From Lingula anatina (Eukaryota > Brachiopoda > Lingulata > Lingulida > Lingulidae), in contig NW_019775768.1 of the NCBI RefSeq assembly GCF_001039355.2, positions 1-64,000 on the forward strand: a DNA stretch of 64,000 nucleotides, in the 5' to 3' direction. The translations under genes and the position numbers were made by a program. The notes beneath the pieces were generated by a model. The model did no database searches. It was not told where the DNA came from and saw only the letters and a program-made list of their open reading frames with translations. This document shows, piece after piece, positions 55,580 to 64,000 of the stretch (position 1 is the first letter of the stretch; each line of letters starts with the position of its first letter).

Positions 55580-56055
55580 GGTGTCCGTCACCAAACTTAG
55601 GTCATTTCTTGGTATTTTCTAATTTTTATTACCGCTACCAGTAGTGCTGATGATGACTGCGTCGTTCCGTGCACGTTGCTGGACACGTGTTCTTCAAAAT
55701 ATCTGGAATTTTTGGAAAAAGGTCTGAATGATCTTAATCAGAATTAACCTCAAACGCAGGGTTAATCGGAGTATTGAGGTTTGTATGCGGGGCGAACGTC
55801 ACCTCTACAAGGTAATGGAGAATGGAATTCCTGTCACATCGGGTATCAACTTTTGCCAGCCCCAAAGTATATAGTGTCCGTCATCGACCTTCGTTTCTTG
55901 GAAATTTCAACATTTTATTAGTGTTACCAGTAGGTACCGGTTGTGCCTGTAGGTGGTCACGTCGGACCGAGCACGTTTCTGGACATGTGTTCTTCGAAAT
56001 ATCAGGAATATTTGGAAAAGGATCTGTACAGTGTTAATGAGAATTCACTTCATTC
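54683..56055. repeat. Three diverged copies of a unit of about 210-250 bp
   Basis: Copies at 54683-54920, 55506-55759 and 55844-56055 share TTTCAACTT-n-CCAGC, then TCGTTTCTTGG, ACCAGTAG, GAGCACGTT, TGTGTTCTT and GGAAAAAGGTCTG, and end near GAATTAACCTCA. The first two carry a TA microsatellite at the same place (54712-54737, 55531-55563). Confidence 0.78.
55197..55435. repeat. Dispersed repeat fragment with CCCTTCGATTT motif
   Basis: ACCCCCTTCGATTTATG followed by ATCAATGGTCCCC recurs diverged at about 60438-60481. The other end reads GGATCCGCCCCTGAATGG, a 'GGCGGATCC'-type end seen in many animal DNA transposons (family knowledge). The poly-G and poly-C stretches around it are part of the element. 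Confidence 0.6.
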
Positions 56056-56291
56056 TTCTGAGCTTGGAAGTAGTGCTCTTCCAATCCACCACAGTATTGC
56101 CAGGTGTATTCGTTGTTGAGAGAACTTGCAGTCATCTAGTTATTGGACAGGTTACACACCAATAACTAAATCTGATGTTATTTTTAAAAACAGTTTTATT
56201 ACAAACTCAACATTTGTGTTGGCTACATCCCTAGATACGTTCCCGCACCGATGAGCCCTCGCACCGCATGAGCCCTCGCACCTCGCTGAAT

Positions 56292-56292
56292 N
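56292..56292. other. Single unresolved base (N)
   Basis: Preceded by a two-unit direct repeat (TGAGCCCTCGCACC) and followed by a C run. Confidence 0.5.
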
Positions 56293-56838
56293 TTACCCCC
56301 CCCCCATCGTTATCCCTCCACTCTGATTAAAAGTAAGACACCCAAAACATTATTCTTCATTTTAAAAACTTTTTGTATCACATTTTTTGGAACCCGAGAG
56401 TAACATTTTTTTCGAAATGTTCTGGAAAAGAAACAATTACTTTTTTTGCAAAGCTGTACATAGACAAGCTAACAGCGAGCAAAACGTAACCTCCTAAATG
56501 GAGGTAATAAAGAGACTTAGACCAGTAGAAAATGATGTGAAATGCATCATCTGAAATCCTTAAAAAATGGGTTGTGGAAGGCATTGTGGACTAGTAAAGT
56601 ATGAGATTCGGGGACTCGTATGATTAACCCAAGTATCGTGGTCAGTATATGTCTTTAGTTCACAGCATAATAATGTATAATGTATATATAATGAAAGATC
56701 ACTTCAACAAACCCATTTTCTTGAAGTCTATATTATTGGTCCGACTTGCAATGAGTTAGTGTCTTATAGAACAGTTAATAGAAATTAAAGGTAAATCACT
56801 ATATAGTAATAATAATAAAAATAAGGTAGGATTCTAGG

Positions 56839-57087
56839 GACCATTCCCACAGATATTTGGATCGATCTATCTCCCTGGGGAGTCTCACTAAATTGCTATC
56901 AGTTTAACTGGCTTAAATGTCTGTCACGCCTAGTATAGCTGTTAGGGGGTAATTATCTTTACACCCTAGCAGATTCGGTAGGCGTGACAGACATTAAAGC
57001 TTGCAAGTTGATAGCAGTTTAGTGAGACTCCCCAGGGAGTTAGACCGATCGAGGTGGATTGATCTAGGCATGGGAATCCAGTCAAGG
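56839..57087. repeat. Foldback element with arms of about 100 bp, relative of copies A and B
   Basis: The left arm GATCGATCTATCTCCCTGGG, then GAGTCTCACTAAATTGCTAT, pairs with the right arm TAGCAGTTTAGTGAGACTCC. ATGTCTGTCACGCC on the left also pairs with GGCGTGACAGACAT on the right. The outer ends resemble copies A and B. Confidence 0.82.
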
Positions 57088-57867
57088 GCTCTGGTCAGTT
57101 ACAATGTATGATGTTCTATAGTTTATATAGCAACAGTCTCCTGAAGTGAATTTTGATGAGAGAAATAAGATATGGCTCGAATATCTAACGAAGATTATTT
57201 GACTTAAAATGAAATAATTGAGTTAAAACTGAGCCCCCCCAACCCCCGAAAAAAAAAAATAAAATAGAAAACTATGGGTATTTTCTTGTAGTTTTGACAA
57301 TTACACACATTTTTTAAAAAATTTATTTATAATGAAAGTACACATAGCTGTTTTACATCTATATTCATTTTCTGTCCATGAAAACAACTCTAGACTAAAA
57401 ACAGGAAAGAGAACTGGTGACACTTCCTTCGCACTTTTAACAAATACAATTATCATAAACAATAAATACAGTGTATCCAAGGGGATTTAATGGTAGTAGA
57501 CTGAGTAGAAGGCAAGTCCTGATATTTTGCCTTTTATGAATAAACATTTACTAGTAGTGAGCCCTCTGTTCCACACCAAAATTGAGGGATTCAATAGCTC
57601 AACACCTGTGTCATATTTTAAGTGTACATTTGGCTAACTACCATTTTATGAGTATCATGAGGTTGCTGGGTGAGATGGTTTTGATAATGAAAGTCGAAAT
57701 ATGTAGTTGGATCATTTAAATATTATTTTGAGTGCATTTCTTGCCTTTATATGGAAAAAAGACAAAATGTCAAGACTAACCTTCCACTCAAGGTACTACT
57801 TTTGAACCCCAATTGTTCTCAACATCTTAAATAAATAAGACTCAAGTACACAGCCTGTGTAGGCACT

Positions 57868-57914
57868 TCAGCCAGTTTTGATGACTAGGTAGCCATTTCC
57901 AAAACTAGTATCAT
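57868..57914 (-). promoter_or_regulatory. SELENOS: Candidate SECIS element of the selenoprotein S mRNA
   Basis: On the minus strand the order is ATGA (57914-57911), a 12-nt arm TACTAGTTTTGG, AAA, an apical mini-stem (TGGCTA/TAGTCA, loop CC), CAAAACT pairing back with AGTTTTG, then GGC and TGA (57870-57868). This has the invariant ATGA...AA...TGA layout, with 12 nt between the quartet and the As, as in form 2 SECIS elements. It lies 1.3 kb after the stop codon on the same strand with no gene between. Structure judged by eye. Confidence 0.7.
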
Positions 57915-59232
57915 AGAGAATTCACTCATTGACCAAATTACTAATGGATGAATTCTGCTACACGGGCGTGTTTTCTATTCATCGTGCACAGAGGGTTTCC
58001 ACATAATATCATTACATTCAAAGTATGATGGCATTTTCACAATATCAAAAATAGAAGGATGTGCATACATATAACATTGGAACATCACACATTTGAAGGG
58101 CAAATAAAGGTAAAACCGGGGGGGAATCAGAAAGGCATTAATGCCTACTGGGCATGTACCACCGGCTGGGTGCTCAGTCAATAAAATACCTTGTATCTTA
58201 ATGTCAAAGATATAATCAGTGATATAATAATCACAATGGTCAAGAACATCTTCAAAATATTTGTTGGAATTTTATAGTGAGAAGATCACTTTCTACTAAA
58301 AAGGGTCAGTCAACTTGTTTATCAATTCACTAAACTAAATATCGAACTACTTATATCAAATTATATAGTAAAAAGATCCCTAAATGCAAGCTGTAAAAAT
58401 CTTTAACTTTCCCTTGTTTTTGACTTCGACGTCCCTCCTATATTTTGAAAGCTCATTGAATGGTAATGTTACCCCTAAGCAAAATGAAAAGTTTGCAGCA
58501 ATATTGCAACAAGCCTGATATTTTGCTAAGGGATGCATTATATATTGAAAAATATTTGCAACAATATCAGAACTAGATTTTGTTCGCAATTCTTTGGAAA
58601 TAAAGAGAAAGATTACACACTACAGCCCAGCTAATGATGCATAGTTTTCACGGCTTTCATACAAAGAAATTCTTGTGGTATGCACACACGCACAAGTCAT
58701 GCTCATACCATGATGAATGTCAAGAACACAAGATTCAGACGTGACGCATCTCCCATACACACACCACACATGAATGTGACTGAGACAAATGCCTAGATTT
58801 CTTGATCTCAATATAGGTCTGTGGTACAGGTACACCACTAGCCACAACTAGGTGATTGAGCTCACTTGAGCTCCCACCTGTGTATATATCATATACACAG
58901 TGCTGACTGGTGGTGTATCTATAACATGTACCTGTACAGTTTACACCAACTACAAGAAACAGTTGTAATTATATACTACTGGTAGGTATAAAAAGAAATG
59001 AAGTCCATGGAGCTCTCAGCCAAACCACTGAAAAATTGTCATAAAATAAAATATTTATAATTTGTAAGGCCAAATTTGAATTTTTTCATTCCTTCTGGCA
59101 ACAGTTCTCCATCCAGCACGTGGCTATAGTTGTATGGTGTCCAGGCACATGGTGCCCAGTTGTATGGTTCCCAGGTATGTGGTTTCAAGGTATGTGGTTT
59201 CAAGGTATGTGGTGCCCTCTGTACACGAAAAA
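57915..59232 (-). other. SELENOS: Presumed 3' UTR of selenoprotein S
   Basis: Between the stop codon and the SECIS candidate lies about 1.3 kb of non-coding DNA with several short hairpins, for example GAGCTC-AAGT-GAGCTC near 58858-58873. Directly after the stop are short repeats of ACCACATACCTTGAA type. Minus-strand polyadenylation hexamers occur only beyond the SECIS (ATTAAA near 57489, AATAAA near 57324), which would keep it in the mRNA. Confidence 0.55.
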
Positions 59233-59315
59233 TTAACCTCATCCTCCACCAGCGCCTCCACGACGCGGGGGTCGGAATGTTGTTCCTGAACTTGAACCCA
59301 TCAAAGGATTATAAT
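59233..59315 (-). CDS. SELENOS: SELENOS last exon with in-frame TGA (Sec)
   Basis: Acceptor TTTTTCAG (minus strand). Its first two bases complete a GAT codon, then YNPLMG through AGGG, TGA at 59241-59239, GGT, TAA at 59235-59233. A standard gene finder would stop two codons early or drop the end. Confidence 0.9.
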
Positions 59316-60072
59316 CTGAAAAAGAAATGTCACCTCTGTGTCAAGTATGTTTAGTTATCAAGAACAATGGTTTCCATGAAGCAAAAAAGGGTATATCTTT
59401 ATTTTACACCAAGGAATCTGTAACAGTTAAAAGCGTTAAAAGGTTGGATTAATATGCTATATAAAGAACTGAAGTATTTACACAATGGCAGGGCAGGTTG
59501 CCAAAAGGTCCATCATACCATAAACACTACTATAAATGAAAGAATGGTGTTGTATAAAACTTCATGTAAAAGACAATGGGGGTCTTTGAAGTGAACCTGA
59601 GTTGTAACTAGACATCAGAACTTAATTGTAAATTGACGGATAATATACAGGCAAGTTGCTGGCAATCTGAAATTGGGGTTCTTTTTTTTTGTTGTTTTGA
59701 AAAAAAGGGTTATTTTTGCCTTTAGTTGTCCGAGCTTGAGAAATGGCAATGGAAATAGAACAAATTTTGATTCAGAGCTGACTTCTGGGCCAAAAGAGCA
59801 GTTCTTTTGTCGTCGCCCCTCCTTCCCTCCTCCTCACACCCCTTAACTCTTCATTTAATACAAATATTTTGCATAAATTTTACACTAAGCATTCATTAAG
59901 CTTTCATCACATCTACCATTTCTCTCAGTTTCATTTTAACTTGTGACTGACGAGCAAAGCATATTATCAGCAAAACAATGTTATCATCATTTTGGTACAG
60001 TGCACACTTACCAGATGTTCTATAAACATTCTTTTTCTTTGGTTTTGGCTGCTGGTTTTCCATATCTGTGGG
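59233..60072 (-). CDS. SELENOS: Selenoprotein S (VIMP), last two coding exons
   Basis: Partial gene: exons 60072-60012 and 59315-59233 on the minus strand, joined in phase 1. Selenoprotein S is an ER-membrane protein that links p97/VCP to Derlin complexes in ER-associated degradation. The joined tail reads KPKKKNVYRTSDYNPLMGSS, then SGTTFRPPRRGGAGGG, TGA, G, TAA. The YNPL(S/M)G motif, the basic PxRRG stretch and the ending GG-Sec-G are diagnostic of the family. TGA (59241-59239) is therefore read as selenocysteine, not stop. Earlier exons (membrane helix, coiled coil) are not visible and probably lie right of 64000. Confidence 0.9.
60012..60072 (-). CDS. SELENOS: SELENOS penultimate coding exon
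   Basis: Acceptor TCTTGCAG and donor CTG|GTAAGT on the minus strand, 61 nt, phase 0 in and 1 out. It encodes PTDMENQQPKPKKKNVYRTS, corresponding to the Lys/Pro-rich stretch before YNPL in vertebrate selenoprotein S. Confidence 0.82.
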
Positions 60073-60590
60073 CTGCAAGACATAAAATACTTTCACATTT
60101 ATTACTGTATATTAAATTGATCTATTTTTAAGGGTCTCTTCCACAAAAACCCTGAAGTCCTTAGACTAAACTTAGGCTGCCTAAATTGAACAGCCTACAT
60201 TGCAAAGTTGACTTCTCAATATAAGTCAAAGAGCTTTCCCAAGTTTAAAAGAAAGAATGACCCATATAAATGTATTAGATAATTTTTATACATTGCAACT
60301 GCAAGATATCTGTGTTAGATACCATTTGACCATTACACTCACTGGTTTCAGTGCACTGACCATATAGTTCCCCTAATGCCAACTTGCAGCCAATAAACGC
60401 AGTGGCAGATTTAGGGGGGTGTCAGGGGGGGTCCTGAACCCCCTTCGATTTCTAAAAAAAAAAATCACACCAATGGTCCCCATAGAAACTCAATGTACTC
60501 AGTTATACTTATGTATGAACCACACTGAACATTGGGGCTTGTTGCCTTCGTGTTTGTCACTGTAGTGACTGTGTATTAAGTAAACATTTT

Positions 60591-60591
<1 letters not shown>

Positions 60592-60630
<39 letters not shown>
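60592..60630. repeat. Poly-A tract of 39 bases
   Basis: An uninterrupted A run following a dispersed repeat fragment (about 60400-60500) with CCCTTCGATTT. It could be internal to a transposon or the tail of a retroposed copy; no source gene is visible. Confidence 0.8.
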
Positions 60631-60632
<2 letters not shown>

Positions 60633-60831
60633 TGCCTGCCATGTTTCTGCCTTCACGTGCCTCACGGCTGGTAAATGTGACATCACAATGTGGGTTTGGC
60701 ATCTGAATGGATTAATTACAGGAAAACAAGATATAAAAATATTCAAATTCCACTGAAGACTTTGAATGATGTTAATTCACATTCCTACTGCACACTTAAA
60801 CGTTCATAATTCCTACCTGAATTAAGGGTGC

Positions 60832-61052
60832 ATTCACAAGAAAGTTGATCTGCAGACTAACAGGTCTCTGGATCAAATATGGCCGCTGTTCGCTAGAGCC
60901 TGGTATTGCTGATATGGGTTATATATGAAATCAAGATCGAGCTGGCAATACCGGAATCTAGAACCTAGGGTACTGATATCAAGTTGGTTGGCCATATTTG
61001 GTCAGCAGATCTGTTAGTCTGCTGATCAACTTGGGTAGCGAATGCACGTTAA
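60832..61052. repeat. MITE with TTAA target sites and inverted repeats of about 60 bp
   Basis: TTAA, then GGGTGCATTC ... GAATGCACG, then TTAA. The arms pair over about 60 bp, including AGTTGATCTGCAGACTAACA on the left against TGTTAGTCTGCTGATCAACT on the right. A TTAA duplication is typical of piggyBac-type transposition (family knowledge), so this is probably a piggyBac-mobilised non-autonomous element. It lies upstream of the SELENOS exon, in an intron of that gene. Confidence 0.85.
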
Positions 61053-64000
61053 GATGGTCCAAAACATGTAGTAATGTGACTTCCCAGTGGCTGTAAATAT
61101 TGATCTTAGCGTGACGATGCAATCAATTTCAATTCAGCTGTTATTAAAAATGCTGAATAGTGTAATTTGCTATGTTCTTTCAACAGATTAAGTTAATTAA
61201 CTATATGCTATTCATAAATATTTTCACAATGAAAAATTACATTAAACTTCCTTTCCCAGAAATATCATCATGTAACTAACACAATTCCTATAACTGTCAT
61301 GAACATAACAAGGTAAAGGCAGCCATTGGTCTACTGATTAACATCAATCTTATCCAACTATTGTACTCACAATTTCATTGTCTGAGATATATAAACGCCA
61401 CCAACCGATCTCTCTCTGCATCTTTTAAAAGTGGCCACTTGACAAATATAAATGCCTGTTTCAATTGGTGGTAATAACTTGTGTGAATGGCCAAGATAAA
61501 GATGAAACTGTAACTGATTCTCACAAGGGACCTTATGTTCTGAAACAGAGGTCACACGTTTCGGCCTCCTCACAAAAATCTGGTGAACTGAGGCTGAGTT
61601 GTCACCACTGTCAGATATGGTGCAATCTGTACTGATATCATTTTTTGGATAATACGAAATGGTGTCCTTTGGTATTTTTATAAGTTTTAGTATTTGAAGC
61701 TATACAGTGGCATTTGGTTGGCTTTTGTGGCAAAAATTTAACTTTTTTAAATGCATCTCTAAGAGAACTCATCGGTAGCTATTTCTGTCAGGTAAACACA
61801 AAGAGCGCATTCAAAACACATTATCCAAGAACTGACTGATCCCCCAACCAAATATGGCCAACCCCGCTTAAAAGGAAGCTTCTTAATACCCTGGTGGTCT
61901 CCCTATCTCTGCATGTGCTATTAAATGGATTAAGTTTAGGCTCCAATGTTTAACTGCTTGGCCCCTGCAGCTATGGCGCTTGTGGAGGTGGGGAGACCAT
62001 CAGGAGATAAGGAGCATCACTTTTAAGTTGGTCACTACCATATTTAATCTGTGATCTGTTAGTCCATGTTAGTCCATTGTTCTGAATACCCTAAAAGTTA
62101 TTACAATACCTGTTTTCAAGTAAGGTATCTTCAAATCTTTACAATGAGGTGTAACATTAAAGATGCATACAAAGTCAATTTTTTGTCAACAAAACCAACC
62201 AAATGCCAGCATATAGTTTCAAGTAGTATAACTAAGAGAATTACCAAAAGGCATTGTTTAATTTTACCCGAAAATGATGTTTGAATGGTTTTTTCTGCTG
62301 GCATTCTAAGCTGTATGTCAATGGGGCAGAAAAGTAGGTCATGAAAGTAGGTTAAATTTCCAACCAAAGATTTAAAGAAAGAAGCAGTCTAAAGGTCTTT
62401 TATGGCTGATCGAGTGATCTATTCAGTTTATCCCTTGGCATGTCGAATTTATTTGAGTCATATTAGAAACTAGTAGAAGTGGTTTACATGTGTTACTGGG
62501 AATCCACGCTCCACCGATGCTCGGTTCGTATGTACCTTTAAGTGGGCTACATACATATGTGAATGAACAACAAATCTTTCGACAGAGCCTCTATTTTTTT
62601 TTTCTTAGCTAGAATTAACATCCAACATTGTGAGGCAAAGCTTTCCTCAAAATTCTGTGAAGTATTTGGAACAATATGGTGATATACCTGGTTCCTTACT
62701 ATTCAAGATTATGACTGTCTTGTGTGGAATATCGACAATTACTACTTATTTTTAACATTTTTATGAAAAAAAAACTAAGACAGAATTTTTTTAAAAACTT
62801 AGAACAAAAGAAAAAAGGAAATAATTATTTGTGTGTAAGAAATTAAAGGGAGCGATCCCTTGAAACATATTCTTTCTTAAAAATCCCCTTTTCTTATTGG
62901 AACCAAGCTGCTCCAACAGGACACCAAGCACGTTGCTCGCATAGAAAAAAAATATGGCTTGTTCTTGATAAGACCTGAGGTGTGAAAAATACTGCATACT
63001 GATTGGCTAAGAGTTGTCAATGATTGACAGCCAGCAACAGGCCAATTCATGCAGGCACTATGCAAAGTAACATGATTTTTAAACCTGTTCCACTCATAAC
63101 ATAGTACCCTAGGGGAAAACAGGACCCCTGTGTGATCTGAAATTATTACTGTCTGTCCCCAGACCCACCTGTTATATTTCTCTGGAAGGGCAATGTAAAA
63201 ACTAGGTGTTGGATAGTGGGTATCTCTGTCCATGTTAAATAACGTATTTTAATACAGGTGCAAAGATTAGGTCAAACACAGCATCAGACCTACTCTAAGT
63301 GCCCAGCTTTGGCATAACACCCAACCCTAAGATTTTTAAAAATCACCTCTGCTGCTGTACGTGCCAGTTTTCAAGGGGTGGGGAAGTTACATAACAGTGT
63401 ACAGCTTGATCATCTCAAATCTGACAGGGGCCTTTTCCTCGATTTTTAACCGACTAGACTATAGCACCCACCTGTGGTCAGAGACTGAATAACCAAGATG
63501 AGCTGAGACAAGTCATCAGTGTGTAAAGACAGAGTCAGTATTAAAGGCAACATAACTTTTAACAAGTGACCCAATCAGGTCCCTTTCTAACCTGCAATTC
63601 AGGACCAAAACTAACTCTTAAGCAAAAAAGGAGTATTTTAATTTAAAGTTATTTCTGCAACAAGACATAAAAGTATGCCTTTCTCAGGGAGAGGACGGAG
63701 GGCGTCTTCTCGGTCTTCCAGAAGACGGTCAGAATTTTTCAAGTTTACTTTGATGGACATCTAATTTTTTCTGTCAGAAGATGGTCAAAGATGTAGGATG
63801 GATCAACAAAGATAAGTTGGAAGACTTTCAGAGAATAACTCTGGATCTATCCCTGTTTCTATAGATTTCACTCTCCAATATGGTGCAGGTGATTGTTTTA
63901 TGTACAGGTGTGTATCTACGGCCAATGCCTTGAAACATTCTCCCTTGAAAACTCTGCAATAAAAGAAATTTACTTAGCACTAGTACTATAAGAGAAGCTG
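61053..64000. other. Probable SELENOS intron or flank, no exon recognised
   Basis: I searched the minus strand for the SELENOS membrane and coiled-coil exons and found none. A short inverted repeat (GGTGGTCTCCC near 61890, GGGGAGACCATC near 61992) and a GTCTTC/GAAGAC-rich patch near 63690-63725 are present. A 118-codon minus-strand frame (63233-62877) and a 50-codon frame near 63805-63955 have no recognisable domain. Confidence 0.45.

Noticed and set aside
58680-58725. Alternative SECIS candidate (ATGACTTGTG ... CACAAGAA)
   Set aside because: The distance between the quartet strands is too short and no AA lies in the apical loop; the 57868-57914 candidate fits much better.
62877-63233. 118-codon minus-strand open frame
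   Set aside because: Composition is irregular and no domain is recognised. It is not the missing SELENOS coiled-coil exon. A donor-like site at 63171 is not enough to call a gene.
63805-63955. Minus-strand frame of about 50 codons after a TTTTATTGCAG acceptor
   Set aside because: It reads somewhat coding-like (VFKGECFKALAVDTHLYIK) but ends at a stop with no donor and matches no family I know.

Overview
The window is animal nuclear DNA. It is AT-rich, with long introns with canonical GT-AG ends, sparse genes, many short non-autonomous inverted-repeat elements and many microsatellites. Two near-identical tandem duplications sit at single-base N joins, which is what unmerged haplotypes of a very heterozygous marine invertebrate look like. 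A lophotrochozoan or similar invertebrate is my best guess; the sequence does not settle the species.

Three protein genes and one tRNA gene can be read. (1) 340-26067, plus strand: an 11-exon gene (10 if one duplicated exon is an artefact) for a type I membrane protein. It has a signal peptide, three Ig domains, a Thr-rich stalk, one transmembrane helix, and a cytoplasmic tail ending in two ITIM-like tyrosine motifs. (2) 39749-51159, plus strand: a nine-exon gene for a nuclear (atypical) I-kappa-B of the BCL3 type, with six recognisable ankyrin repeats and an unusually long low-complexity tail. Its upstream region carries three kappa-B-like sites within about 100 bp. (3) 60072-59233, minus strand: the last two coding exons of selenoprotein S. 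The penultimate codon is an in-frame TGA (GG-Sec-G-stop), and a good SECIS candidate lies at 57914-57868 in the presumed 3' UTR. The earlier exons are not seen and probably lie beyond the right edge. A complete tRNA-Ala(TGC) gene sits at 38139-38210.

Region by region: 1-26067 is the Ig receptor gene, with an 11 kb intron and a duplicated Thr-rich exon. 26068-34461 is mostly a 3 kb duplication in two copies, one copy carrying an extra 178 bp MITE. 34462-38138 holds a SET-like broken two-exon gene candidate, a hAT transposase C-terminal remnant and AT-rich DNA. 38139-51159 holds the tRNA, the kappa-B cluster and the BCL3-like gene, with an 85-N gap in one intron. 51160-57300 is repeat-rich DNA without a recognisable gene. 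57300-64000 holds the end of the selenoprotein S gene, its 3' UTR and introns or flanks.

The genes need not share a pathway, but two are plausibly immune: a candidate inhibitory receptor and an NF-kappa-B co-regulator with kappa-B sites in its own promoter. The most notable findings are the hidden UGA-recoded selenoprotein end with its SECIS, the kappa-B cluster upstream of BCL3, the tandem-ITIM invertebrate receptor, and evidence that two tandem duplications are assembly (haplotype) artefacts.
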